Assembly (NCBI RefSeq): GCF_037392515.1
Contig: NC_090280.1
Span: 74,574,504-74,638,503, forward strand
From: Haliotis asinina
Taxonomy: Eukaryota; Mollusca; Gastropoda; Lepetellida; Haliotidae
Reading direction: 5' to 3'
Length of the DNA stretch: 64,000 nucleotides
The position numbers and the translations under genes are program-made. The notes beneath the pieces were generated by a model. It was not told the origin of the DNA. It saw nothing but the letters and a program-made list of their open reading frames with translations, and searched no databases. The first letter of the stretch is position 1; each line of letters opens with the position of its first letter. Below, in pieces: positions 38,501 to 48,929 of the stretch.

Positions 38501-41500
38501 GAAATTATGAAGCAATAAGTTAATATGTCCTATGAATCTAAACCCAGTCTTCTGAAGACATTTGCCTTGTACAAACTATATTTTCCACAGGCTAATTCAA
38601 TATCCTTTCGAAGACTTCACATTTGATCCGGAGGGATCCTCGTCAGACACGTGCTATCAGTCGACAAGAAGGTGCAGAAGTACCTGTGAGTTGTCTGTCA
38701 GCGAGGACCCCTGGGATTGGTGTCAGACAAGGGTCATGACTGCCAGAATGGCGATACGGCTCCGTCGACTGTTTCCCATTGTCCAACAGCGTTATCCAGG
38801 TGAGTGTACATGACTTGCAATTACCATCTAGATTTTAATAGTCACATTGTTAAAAGTAAGTTTGACGTTCCCAGTTAACGTATTCACCTTCTTGTCATCA
38901 ATTTCATCAGTTTCAAACGTCTACATACTATGTTTAAGTTTGAGGTTTTCAGTTAAGTATACAATTACTTAATGGTGGCATATGGTCCAGTATATGTGGA
39001 GAACATGTACATATACATGCAAATATCCTATTTCAGGTGTAAAATTGAGAGTAACAAAGAAGGTACAGAATGGCGCTTCTAAACAAAAATCATTTGAAGC
39101 AAATGGCAGGTAAATATTTGTATACGTTAAACCATATCACGAGAAACCAAAGACAACAAAGGAGCTAATGAAATCACAACAATCAAACAGGAGCACTGTT
39201 GGGTTATAAAACAAAGATGCTCCGAATTCGATGTCTTTGAACCTTTACGGCGTCAATAAATCATGATAATTCAATACTACATGTTAGAGTGTGACAATGC
39301 TTTAATATTTCCTCCTAAAGATATCATCCTATATTTACAGGAAAGTACAGATTTCTCCCCCATCCGGCACAACGATGTCTATATCCACGCTCCGCTCAAT
39401 GGCAAACTGCGCAGGTTTTGACTACATAAACAGTTCCAAGTCTTCATCCATTGACGTCTATGTTAAGCTTCAAGACGGTTACCAGGCAACAGTTGTCCCT
39501 TTCCAGGATACGACACTGTTATCTGTTGGGGTTGATGACGAAGACTATGCTTATCCAACAGAACTGAAGAATGAATTTAGAAAACCGTACCTTTTTGACG
39601 GATTTAATCCTGACGTACAATTATCGGAGCACTTCAAGGTATCAGATTTCAAACATTCAAAGACGAGGTTCTTCAGGCTTGACCAGTACTTAGCAGACTG
39701 TCTCGAGCTTGTGGCACAAGAATTTGGTGAAGCCATCAAAATCATTCCCGATTCAGCCTACAGGTACAACACTCACTAAAACTTTCAATGCAACGCAACA
39801 ATGTACGGTTACACTTGAACACGTTGTTAAGTTCATCATATTATTTAGTTCATTTTGAATCTTTATCATACATCTATACTGGTGTATATTCATAGTTATC
39901 ATTCACCACGAATAGGCCTTCAGCAACCCATGCTTAACCTAAAAAAGAGACTTTGCTTGTAAGAGCCGAATAACTGGAATTCCGAAATCTGTTTTCAAAC
40001 AGGATGTCCATGTGGGAAGGATAATGTCGTGATTGTAGGGGTTTGATTACGCTCACGTCCGAAACTCATTTGAAATGATTCTATACAAAATAGACAAGCG
40101 CCAATATGAAAAACGTTTGTATAAGTGCGGGACTAATGGTACCAACATGTTTAAATTGGATTGGCTGTAACATGACTTTCTTTGAAGATATTAGTGTTGG
40201 ATTAATTTATATTCAGTGTATTAACTGTGTGTGTGCTTTTCAGGCCCCATTCCGTCAACATACGTGACATTGCTCACAGACACCCCCAGGAAAAACTGAG
40301 ATTCGAAGCTGGACAAGCTGTGTATGTCACTCCCATCATAGACCAATCAAAGGATTCCCTTGTAAATCTTGGATACTCATTTCTGAGGAGCTGCCCACCC
40401 ATACTTCGTCTGCAGGCACGTGGCCTTGGCATTGGTTGTCACAGCGACAAAATGTACATCGACATTCGCCCGATGGAAGGTGATGAGGATATTGCCGACG
40501 TGTGGAATGTTGATTATGAGCCTGTGTTCGAAATCATCCAGAGAGCAATGGATGATCTTAAGAGAGGTAATGTAATTATGACAGAATCGTGTTTGATACA
40601 ATCCTGCTAGATAAATGACGACATACTCATAAGAGGTTGTGCAATAATTTGTAAATGTTAGCACACTATCTCACGGCTTCAACTTCGTTCTTGACATTTG
40701 AGTTTCGCAGATCTAACAATGTTTAGAAATAAATATATCTGCATGTAACTGTGTATAATTTGCAAAGGTCAGAATATACCAGATATTAAAGTTCGTAATT
40801 TAAGGAGGACCAGCCATACATCCACTGAACGTCAAGAGAACATGTAAAGATCCACGATTTGGAGAACAGTTCGCATACTACTCTTTCAATAAGCACTCAC
40901 TTGGGTACGTATATAAGATTGAAGAAAACAAAGGAGTATAATTAAAAAAGAACAAAGCGTATAATTGCTGTTAAGATTGGTTGTAAAGTCAGTGAAAAAG
41001 AAAAGAGTACACGAATAGCGTATGGAATTCCTGACTGAAAATAGTCGCGTATCAGAGACAATACTAGTATATTACATAGTGAGTGGCTCCTGTGTACAAT
41101 TGTGTTCTAGTATAGTGTACGCTGTACCGATGATGTATCCAACAGGTTCTGTTTCCACGACCGAGAGAGCGACTTCTGCCGTGACACCAGGGAACACAGA
41201 CAACATCAGGCCGACAAACTACGAGATGACTTGATGAAAGTTGCAGGCACCACGATGACCAGGAGAGCGATAGAGCCGGATCTACAGAAGTGTGTTCTGG
41301 ACAACTGTGGCGGATGTCCTGGCAAGGGTAGGACACATGTAAACGTGCTATGGTTACTCTGTCACCCAGGGTTCCGAGACTCATCTTGGTAGCAGGTGCA
41401 TTATTTTGTTGTTCTTGCACTAATTTTGTGTCAAAACAGTTGATCTGATATATACTTATCCTTGATACCCTTGCTGGTCTGAAATTCTTCGTGTCATTAC

Positions 41501-43228
41501 CATTGGGTATAGTTCGGTTCCCTCAAATTAACATTAAGGAGTGCTTGCTTGTGATGATGGTGTCGGTGTTGCTGATGTTGATGCTGATACTACCTTCATT
41601 CTTAAACGAATACTATTTCTCAGGACGAACGTGGGATAAGAAGGTTGAAGGGTGTCTTGGAATGGTCCACACGTACCTGACTCTTGCCAACAACCAGTTC
41701 AGTAATGTGGTCGACAGAGCCGCCTTCTTCAACACCGAGAACGCCGAGTCCAGCGTACATTCACTGGCGTGTCATGATGATGCCCTGTGCGTGGAAAACA
41801 CGCAGCTATACTCACTCATAAGTACGAACCTTTCCTTCATTGACAGACCCATCTTAACCTTTGGGTTCGAATTGATCTTCATCATGCTTGTTGTAAAATT
41901 CGACTATCGGGATTGGGTGACCAGACTCTCTGATTTGGCCCAAATGCCTAGATTGGTGATCATGATGTTGACCACTAGTCCAGACTGGACTCCTTGAAGA
42001 CTCATCGATATAGCTGGAATATTGCTGAGTGCGGCGATAAACAACAAACAAACGAAAAATGGTCGAAATGAACTGTTCTTGCAAACTTCCATTTCAGTAT
42101 AGATTTGTTCATCAATATTGCCAGGGGGAGCAGGTTTTGGTAAAATGATCCTTATAACAATCATAAAGGAATGCAACGTTTACGTTACACTATGAAATTG
42201 TACTTCCAGTGCCTCTGTTGAACTCCAAGTTCAAGCCTGACCCAAAACAGAGCAGGGAGGAGTTGTTGTACAGCGGCGACAACAACCCTTCACCATTGAT
42301 AACCCTAATAGAACAGGAGTTTGCAAGACAAGTGTCTGGGGTTGTGAAGGTTTATATAGAGTCGGAGACAGACATGGCTGTCCTCAGAGATGTTATAAAG
42401 GTATATGGAAAGACAGTCTGATCATTTCGAAGATGTCGTGGTGATAATGCTAACATAATGAGCTTAAGAAAGTTTTATGAGGTTTTACCATTCATTTAGC
42501 AATATTCCAGCAATACTACAGGAGACACTAGAAATTGACTTTTCACAGTTTACCCATGTGGGCAAACCAACTCGGATCTTTGGCGTGACTAGTGAACGCC
42601 AACCACCTAACAACAGCCAAACGTCGCGCCAGAAAATACTAGACAAAGAACTGAAAACGTTTGCTATGAATATAAACCTCTTAGAAATTACGGCATGCAT
42701 TCTACGTCAATGGTGTAGATATTACCTAATTGTGTGTGTTCGATCTTTTGGTAGTACATACATTATAACGAATACAAATTGTTAACCATGCAGATTGAAT
42801 CTTTGTGTATTGCGTACTAGATTAGGAAAAATGAATACTGACTCATTTCATACATGAATCTTCAATGTATTAAACAAAAGAGTCACTGTAATATAATATA
42901 GTTGTCTCCACAGAAACACAAACCCATTCTTTCTCACGGATATGTCATATTCTAGATCCTTATGATATACAACCGGGACGTGACAGAGGTGGAGTTCCAT
43001 CTGACGGACACGGTGGACCAGGACAACGTAATGTCTGCCCTGCAGAGGAAGCTGGAGTACTGGTCAGGGACAGTCTGTCCTCGGTGGAGTCGGTTTGCTG
43101 CTGCTGGCTACAGCGTTCACGACATACCCCATCACAGAAGGAGGAGGAGTCTTGAAAGGAGCAGAAGCAGGAACAAGGTGAAGAAAGCCATGAAGGAGTG
43201 GGAGCTGGACTGGATCAAGAAGATGTGA
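32538..43228 (+). CDS. Gene 2: secreted protein with two Hedgehog-N-like domains and a peptidase M15-like domain
   Basis: Twenty exons: 32538-32717, 33779-33984, 34904-35242, 35326-35383, 35559-35817, 36111-36238, 36447-36655, 36885-37061, 37379-37593, 37741-38070, 38257-38371, 38591-38799, 39037-39109, 39341-39763, 40244-40566, 40711-40744, 41146-41327, 41624-41821, 42210-42400, 42956-43228. They total 4,122 nt (1,373 residues plus TGA) with unbroken phase; the 34-nt exon 16 is the least certain. The ATG at 32538 starts a signal peptide (MKIVPLWIVFCVIFVSSTNG). Residues 60-500 are unrecognised and beta-like, with a furin-type site RQKRY near 34975. Residues about 502-690 resemble the Hedgehog signalling domain, 740-890 a second more diverged copy, and 915-1060 an M15-type domain. 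The C-terminal 300 residues are unrecognised and end in a basic tail (RRRRS). There is no Hint domain, so it is not a canonical hedgehog. Ligand-binding or structural roles are more likely than catalysis. Confidence 0.85.
32775..33021 (+). mobile_element. SINE A copy in intron 1 of gene 2
   Basis: Near complete: CAGACCCGTGAAGATCCGGG, CTTCAGCAACCCATACTTAC, CTGTCGTAAGAGGCGACTAA, CATCGGTTACCAACTGAG, CGCCGCCATATAGCAGGAAT, then (ACTC)n. It sits between two copies of a duplicated exon-1/donor segment. Confidence 0.8.
33172..33250 (+). repeat. Duplicate of the gene 2 exon 1 end and donor site
   Basis: GTGACGTCAGTGTATGTATT and the following about 50 bases match the exon 1 end, donor and early intron at 32700-32775 at roughly 80% by eye. 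The SINE A copy at 32775-33021 lies between the two copies. Confidence 0.6.
33236..33470 (-). mobile_element. 3'-end fragment of the RNase H LINE family
   Basis: The stretch matches the LINE 3' UTR at 58830-59060 in order: a TTAATRTTTA-type tail start, GTCACATCGGCA, a CGTGACGA-like block, a GACAGTAAAA block, a CTAG..TATCA block and ATAGATC with CACCAACAAC. It is diverged and 5'-truncated, as expected of a dead LINE insertion, and lies in intron 1 of gene 2. Confidence 0.6.
34505..34697 (-). mobile_element. SINE A copy in intron 2 of gene 2
   Basis: GAGTGAGTGAGTTTAGTTTT, GCACTCAGCCATATTCCAGC, AATCCAGTCTGGACCAGACA, GTCAACCAAGTCAGCGAGCC and CCCGATCCCGTTAGTCGCCT. High similarity to the other copies suggests recent insertion. 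Confidence 0.8.
37011..38030 (+). other. Hedgehog-N-like domain 1 of gene 2
   Basis: Across exons 8-10 the translation has CGPAG, then HKLTLL, then CADRLM, KLVVLEAWDEP, SSLHYSGRALQV, LKRLAELGVCAGF and QVQFCV. These line up in order with Hedgehog CGPGR, KKLTPL, GADRLM, KLRVTEGWDED, SLHYEGRAVDI, LARLAVEAGFDW and HIHCSV. Of the Hedgehog zinc ligands, the first His (in SLHY) is kept, while the Asp seven residues later and the late His are both Gln. Residues matching calcium ligands are partly kept (E and D of EAWD, D of ADRLM). Confidence 0.75.
38650..39480 (+). other. Hedgehog-N-like domain 2 of gene 2 (diverged)
   Basis: Exons 12-14 give CQTRVMTARMAIRLRRL, then QRYPGVKLRVTKKV, EANGRKVQIS and STLRSMANCAGFDY followed by IDVYVK. 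PGVKLRVT is identical to the Hedgehog core motif and AGFDY matches AGFDW. All zinc-ligand positions (His, Asp, His) and the calcium-ligand Asp/Glu positions are replaced. This fits a tandem duplicate of domain 1 that keeps the fold but not the metal sites. Confidence 0.65.
39600..40500 (+). other. Peptidase M15-like domain of gene 2, metal ligands lost
   Basis: Exons 14-15 give LSEHFKVSDF, then RLDQYLADCLELVAQEFGEAIKI with a Tyr-Arg (AYRR) after it, then FEAGQAVYV, GLGIGCHSDKMYIDIR. The order matches M15 D,D-peptidase-type domains of animals (SEHF entry, Y-R turn, SxHxxGxAxD metal motif, late HxD). The expected His and Asp of the metal motif read as Phe and Tyr, and the late His as Tyr. Catalysis is therefore unlikely. 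M15 peptidases and Hedgehog-N share one fold superfamily. Confidence 0.6.
39905..39985 (+). mobile_element. SINE A head fragment
   Basis: AATAGGCCTTCAGCAACCCA is followed by a diverged AAGAGCCGAATAACTGGAAT. It lies in intron 14 of gene 2. Confidence 0.55.
41866..42056 (+). mobile_element. SINE A copy with AACAA-type tail
   Basis: GGGATTGGGTGACCAGACTC, GATTGGTGATCATGATGTTG, GATATAGCTGGAATATTGCT and GAGTGCGGCGATAAACAACA, then AACAAACG. It lies in intron 18 of gene 2. Confidence 0.65.
42478..42604 (-). mobile_element. SINE B copy, diverged, minus orientation
   Basis: TTTACCATTCATTTAGCAAT, then ATTCCAGCAATAC, TTTACCCATGTGGGCAAACC and TTTGGCGTGACTAGTGAACG follow the SINE B order in reverse. It lies in the last intron of gene 2. 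Confidence 0.6.
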
Positions 43229-43564
43229 TGAGCATATTGTACACCTGCTGATGGCTACGACTTATTCTAAGCAAAGAAGGATTTTTATATGTATTCCGAG
43301 TATGATATCAAATAATAGATTCCATGGAAAATATGTAGTGATTCCTGATTGACATTTGACTTTGTACCTGTTTCAGCGTATGATGTAAACCGATTCATGA
43401 ATACCTTTTTTCATTCAGAATAGTGCGTTATGAGCATATCCATATGGCGATCGGAGGGTACTAATTTGTAGCTTAACTGTACATGTTACGAGAGCGATAG
43501 AACCCGTAACTCGCACACACATTATTGTTTTTTTATGTAAAATTGATTATTTTTATGCAGTGCA

Positions 43565-43570
43565 AATAAA
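43565..43570 (+). promoter_or_regulatory. Polyadenylation signal of gene 2
   Basis: AATAAA lies about 340 bases after the TGA at 43228. No earlier match stands out in the 3' UTR. Confidence 0.65.
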
Positions 43571-43709
43571 CAGTGGAAACTGGTGTAATATGGATTTCTG
43601 CTTTACATTCTTAATTTACTATCACTCATTTTTTAATAAATGACTATGTTGATGATTTGTGATCTTCAGTATTTCTGAAAGGGTAAACACATTTGCTTCT
43701 CTGTTGTCT

Positions 43710-43924
43710 ACAGCCGCACGGGGCAATATTCCAGCTATATGATGGCGGTCTGTAAGTAATCGAGTCTGGACTTGATAATCCAGTGATCCAGAGCATGAAC
43801 ATCGATCTACGCATATGGAATACGATGACATGTGTGAGCCAAGTCAGCGAGCCTGATCACCCGATCCCGTCACGACAAGCATGGGTTACTGATGATGAAA
43901 TCTAACCCGGATTTTCACGGGTCT
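43710..43924 (-). mobile_element. SINE A copy
   Basis: GGCAATATTCCAGCTATATG, ATCGAGTCTGGACTTGATAA, CAAGTCAGCGAGCCTGATCA and CCCGGATTTTCACGGGTCT in reverse order, just past the gene 2 polyadenylation signal. Confidence 0.75.
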
Positions 43925-45196
43925 AAGGATGATAGATGTTAGACATTTTGATGGTAGACTATTGACTGCTGCCCACCAACCCCCGGAGAAGAATTACCTC
44001 ACAATCGGCCACGTTTGCAATTGCCGCTAGTCCGGCGTACACCCTCCTGCCGTGAGCATTCCACAAATGTTATTTAGGGGCAGTCCAATGTCTGAAGCCC
44101 CTCATGTCGGAGGTAAGAAGTGACGACCCAGGATCGATGTGGAAAGGTATTTTGCTTTCCATTTCTAGCGAATGGAAGACCAACAAGACGTATACTTTCG
44201 TTAACAAATTTCTGGGCCTAGATGTTCGAAGCTCTCTTCGCGCTAAGAAAGTGGCATACATGAACGTTAACACACGACTATCTTAACGCTAACAGAGCTT
44301 CTAGGTCAGGGTCAGTAAGATTCACATCAGCAATAATTCGTTAACATAACGTCGGTCAACGTTCTCTGGTTCCAGGTTTGAGCCAAAATATAACGGCAGT
44401 AAAGGGCCAAAAATAGAAATCGTTTTGTTTTGTTTTTCTCTTGAGGAGGTAGCAAACCAATTATTGTCCTTCGAGAAGTATTTGGTTTGCTACTTTTCTT
44501 GTAGTCAACAAAGAAATACACCTCATGACCAGCTTCACCTTCCAGGATTTGCTCTTTCATACACACGATGGCGATCCATTGCCGTACATTCTTTTATCAA
44601 TTTCTGTTGCGATTCATCATCTTCATCAAATCACAAAGATAACAGTTTGCAGGAGTCCCATGGGTTACGGCACACCTCGACACTGCTGGATGCTAAGCTT
44701 TACGCCATTGATTTTGTTGTTGGTTCCAGAAAATGTACTCGCTCTTTCTTCAAGGCATTTCTTTGGATAATACCATGGGAAAACAAATCTAAAGTTCACA
44801 ATTATGGACAATATATTGATTTTGTACGGATTCCTTTTCAACAAATGTATACCACAATTGAAAGGAATGATCACTGTTTGGAGACAAAATTGTTCGTTTA
44901 AACGCGAGGATGGTAAGTTAGGTCATCCACTGAACAGAAAATGCGGCCACGAGTATCCTTCCTTAGCCTCAGCACGCGCATAAAGCAGTAACAAAGAAGG
45001 ATATGCAAAGGATAACTGCAGAATGGGCAAAATGGTGTGCTTAATTCTTTTGAAAAAAAGTGTGTCATCACTGGTTTTATCACAGGTTTTACTTAAATAA
45101 TTGTCACTGCTGCATTGCCTATTACGACCAAAAAAGCCTAATTCGGTGAATAATAGAGACATGTTCTGGTGGCTTCCACGTATGTATTTGCACTGT

Positions 45197-45313
45197 AAAA
45201 AAGGTGGGATAACAAAGCATCAAAGAAAGTTACATGACGAGCTACGATAACTTGATGATAAGCTGAAATAACATAAATGAGATCAGAGTTAATTAGTTAT
45301 CCCACTTTTGTTA
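45197..45313. mobile_element. Possible MITE of about 117 bp
   Basis: AAAAGGTGGGATAAC at the left is matched by its reverse complement GTTATCCCACTTTT at the right, with one base difference. The interior is AT-rich and non-coding. No target-site duplication is certain. The superfamily is not assigned. Confidence 0.4.
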
Positions 45314-46245
45314 TTGTTATCTCATTATCATATTTACATGCATCCTTATAAACTGGTGTATTCCATCATGTTCCCATATGTCTGAAACCAAAATGAGAAA
45401 GCAATACAATAAAGCTGATCATCCATGAGGTTTTGTCATCTTTACACTTAGTCTACTTATAGAATGCCACTCAAACCACCCAGGTTACCCGGTACATATT
45501 TGGTTACATATCACGAAAACATTGCCCAGTACAGTCAATTCTTTTCATTACTGTTTATTTCAAATATTAAAATGGATACTATATGATTTAATGAAAATAT
45601 TATAAGAAACTATCATTGGTTGGGAAATTTTTAACTGTCTCTTTATCATAATATCATAATGTTGCTCTGAGAATTTGAATACTATTCACATTAGTCAAGA
45701 AAACATTATGGCAAGCGAGTTTATTGTTTGGTAATTTTGTAAATATGTGCAAAATATTGCGTTGTCTGATTTGCGAAGGCCATGCAGTTCAGAAACAAGT
45801 TTATCTTTGATGGCTCATTTGCAGCTACCGATAGTCTAGCGAACAGTCTCGGGCCGAGAATTACTTCCGTGTAGGGACAGGTCAAAGCACATTTACAGAG
45901 ATAGAGGTCATTTGAAAGACATGTCCTTTCAAAAATGTTTCAAATCACACCTGTGGGGTTTACAATCTTCAATTGTCAAGCAGGAATACAGCGACCGTCA
46001 TAGTGTTTTCTGTTATCTCTGGAGTCCTTTACCATTGACTGACACCTAAGATATATCACTGATCCTCTAAAAGACTTTGATGAACGAACCAGAACCTATC
46101 GCTTTTTGAAGTGTTGAAGTGTTGAAGTGTTTTGACAAAAAGCGTGGCGTGATTTCTATACACCAGAAGAGTCAATATATTTTGCTATTTCACTCACTTA
46201 TCCGTTTCGTATGGAATTAAACTGTATAACAACGGAAGTCATTAT

Positions 46246-46432
46246 GGTGTTGAGTGAGTGAGTGAGTGAGTGAGTTTAGTTTTACGCCGCATATTCCAGC
46301 TATATGGCGGAGGTTGTAAACAATCGAGTCTGGACCAGACAATCCAGCGATCTGGGAACCGATGACATGTGTCAACCAAGTCAGCGAGCCTGACCACCCG
46401 ATCCCGTTAGTCGCCTCTTACGACAAGTATGG
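46246..46432 (-). mobile_element. SINE A copy
   Basis: (GTGA)n, GTTTAGTTTTACGCCGCATA, TTCCAGCTATATGGCGGAGG, GTCTGGACCAGACAATCCAG and CCACCCGATCCCGTTAGTCG. Well preserved with small deletions. Confidence 0.8.
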
Positions 46433-46539
46433 TGTTTAGGATATATAAAAATGCGATGTCTAACTTAATATATATTCTATTTGAGTCGACATGCGGTTCA
46501 AGTACAACAAGAATAATGTGTTCCTTGTCATTAGTCGTT

Positions 46540-46625
46540 GGTGTTTGCGTGTGTGCGTTAAATTCAAAGTCATATCGGCAATATTTCAGCCATATCGTGA
46601 CTAAAAGAAGTTGTAAATTCACCAT
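46540..46625 (-). mobile_element. Short LINE-tail fragment
   Basis: The stretch contains GCGTTAAATTC, then CATATCGGCAATATTTCAGC and CATATCGTGAC, which match the last about 70 bases of the LINE at 58820-58880. It lies just downstream of a SINE copy. Confidence 0.5.
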
Positions 46626-47357
46626 AAATACATGCACATTATTAAAGCAAAACTGTCAATGAAGAACAGTATAACCAACTAGAATATCAGTTGGAGTCCT
46701 GCTATGTTTCTGAACGGGTGCACAGACATTGTCTGCTAACCACACGAATGCTATCATTATAAAATGGTTTCCTACATGTTGTGGCTATATCTATTTGTCA
46801 CAAGATAGTTAATCTGATATACAGAATATTTAAACACCTATATATCATTGTGTTGTAGTTATTTCACAACTCTAACGGGCATAAAAACGAATAAAATATC
46901 TTTGCGGTTTGGTGCGTCACATTTACCTGAATCGATTTGATCGAAACTGTTGCAGTTATGATTTGATATATTTCGACTTAATACTTAAGACCTTTTCGAA
47001 GTTGCATTTCAAAAATATATTTGACTGACTATAATTTAACACCTAAAAATAGAACAAACAGGTGTTTGTGAAATAGACTATTCACCCCGAATCTGTCACC
47101 GGTAAGTCATATTTACTTAAATAATCTGAAATATGGTGCCAAAACGTTTGTATTAAACGTTTGAACCTAGACACATGTTACTCAGTATCGTCTTTCCTTA
47201 GAAGTCGATGGAACTACAATATGATGTGCACATCCTCTTTATACATGCAAATATTGTTGTACTAAATGCTTACTCCTAATGATATGAATTGCGTCTCTCT
47301 CACAAAAAGGTATTAGATTGTTGAGTCGGAAGCTCAGTGTAAAATTCTGCAATACGT

Positions 47358-47745
47358 GATATGTGATATCATGTGGAATGTGATGTCATGTGATATGTGA
47401 TGTCATGCTGTATGTGGTATTACGTGGAATGTGATGTCATGTGTTATGTGATGCCATGTGGAATTTGATGTCATGTTGTATGTGTTGTCAAATGGCACGT
47501 GATGTCATGTAGTATGTGATGAAGTCGTATGACATCATTATGTGGTATGTGATTTTCTGCGATATTTGATGTCATGTGGTATATCGTGCCATGTGGTATG
47601 TGACGTCATGTGGCATGTGATGTCATGTGGTTTGTGATGTCTTCAGGTATGTGATGTCATATGATAGGTGATGCCATGTGGTATGTGATGTCATGTGATA
47701 TATGATATCATCTGATATGGAATGTTATGTGATATATGTTGCAAT
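47358..47745. repeat. 17-bp minisatellite, TGTGATGTCATGTGGTA-like
   Basis: About 20 units of a 17-bp motif containing TGATGTCA, many with one to three changes and a few with TGACGTCA. It lies in the intergenic region upstream of gene 3. Confidence 0.85.
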
Positions 47746-48099
47746 GCGCTTTTGAAACGCCAGACGGATTTCATGCGACATAATAAAAAGGTTATGAATG
47801 TCTTAAAACCTTTCCGAAACTTTGGCAAAAGCTTTTAGTTTGTGACATTTTTAATTATCAACATTAAATATGCCTTCTATCACAATGCAGTTAAGTGTTT
47901 AGTGAACATGTGATCGAAAAGACATAAAACCCATGTAGAGAATATACACAGAATAATAGTTTGACTATTTCATAAAACACAGACGTTTTCTCAAATTCTT
48001 TTCACCGAATATGGCTGTCAGAGATAAGTTATATTACAGTTAATCCCCTTAGGGAATTGATTATTACATGTTCTCCATTGAGTATATCGACACAATATG

Positions 48100-48240
48100 T
48101 ATCTGGTTGTCTTAAGCGACGCCTAACGAGATCAGTGTTCAGGTTTCTTGACTTGACTGATACACCTCATCGTCTCCCATAATGTCCATGATGTTAATCG
48201 GTGGATTGTTTGGTCCAGACCAATGATGACCGTCACTGTA
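48100..48240 (+). mobile_element. SINE A fragment
   Basis: TTGTCTTAAGCGACGCCTAA, CGAGATCAGTGTTCAGG, TGATGTTAATCGGTGGATTG and TTTGGTCCAGACC; head and tail missing. Confidence 0.55.
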
Positions 48241-48327
48241 ACTTGCAGTGAAGCATACCAATATATGTGACTGTCGATAGCCTAATGGTAATACCATTCC
48301 AGTCCTTGAGCTTCATTCAACACATAC

Positions 48328-48375
48328 GGCCGGCGGGATAGCTTAGTGGTTAAATGGTTAAGCTCCGCCGTCCCA
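48328..48375 (+). mobile_element. Possible tRNA-like SINE head fragment
   Basis: GCGGGATAGCTTAGTGGTTA resembles the tRNA-derived head of SINE B, but no clear B box or body follows. Confidence 0.35.
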
Positions 48376-48929
48376 TGTTTCTTTAATAGACGAAACAGTG
48401 TCAGATACTTCATATTATAACTGTCGCGAGTAGTTGCAAAAAATGGCTGATTAGGCATTGAGTAATAAGACAAAATGTACGCTTTCAACAAGGATGACGT
48501 ATTCACCTACTCCCCCCACCGCACCCCCTCTAGTGTGTCTTGAATCCGTTGCCCTTGACATGGATTTAGATATGACTTCAAACATTGGTAGAGGTGTAGT
48601 TTGGCAGAAATACTATCTGGCGAGTTATATCTTGCGGGGGGGATCGTGTACGAGTCAAGAGCGAGAGAGAATATCGCCAGGTGATATGTTTTGCAAACTT
48701 TTGTATTGAAAACAGTATACATGAAACCAAAGTGTGCCTAATCTTTGTGTAGTAAGCCGTTTAACTGATATTTGTGTATGAACCATCAACTTCTACATGA
48801 TTTATACAGCTTTTGAATATTCAACGGTATATCTATACAGATTCACGAAAGCCATCTTACATGTTCAGTGGTAACATTATGACTGATCATTTTTGACCAC
48901 ATCTTACAGTGATTTCAGCATTGCCAGCG

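Larger units (their letters stand above)
43600..48925. other. Intergenic region between genes 2 and 3, no gene seen
   Basis: Apart from the SINE copies, minisatellite and possible MITE listed separately, nothing reads as a gene. An open frame of 158 codons at 44425-44901 on the plus strand has no splice context or family resemblance that I can see and overlaps other open frames, so I do not call it coding. The rest (45320-46240 and 46640-47340) is AT-rich and featureless to me. Confidence 0.55.

Noticed and set aside
44425-44901. 158-codon open frame as a gene
   Set aside because: No recognisable family, overlapping open frames on both strands, and no splice or polyadenylation context.
47358-47745. 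CRISPR array
   Set aside because: Repeats are contiguous and diverged, without spacers, in a eukaryotic genome. It is a minisatellite.
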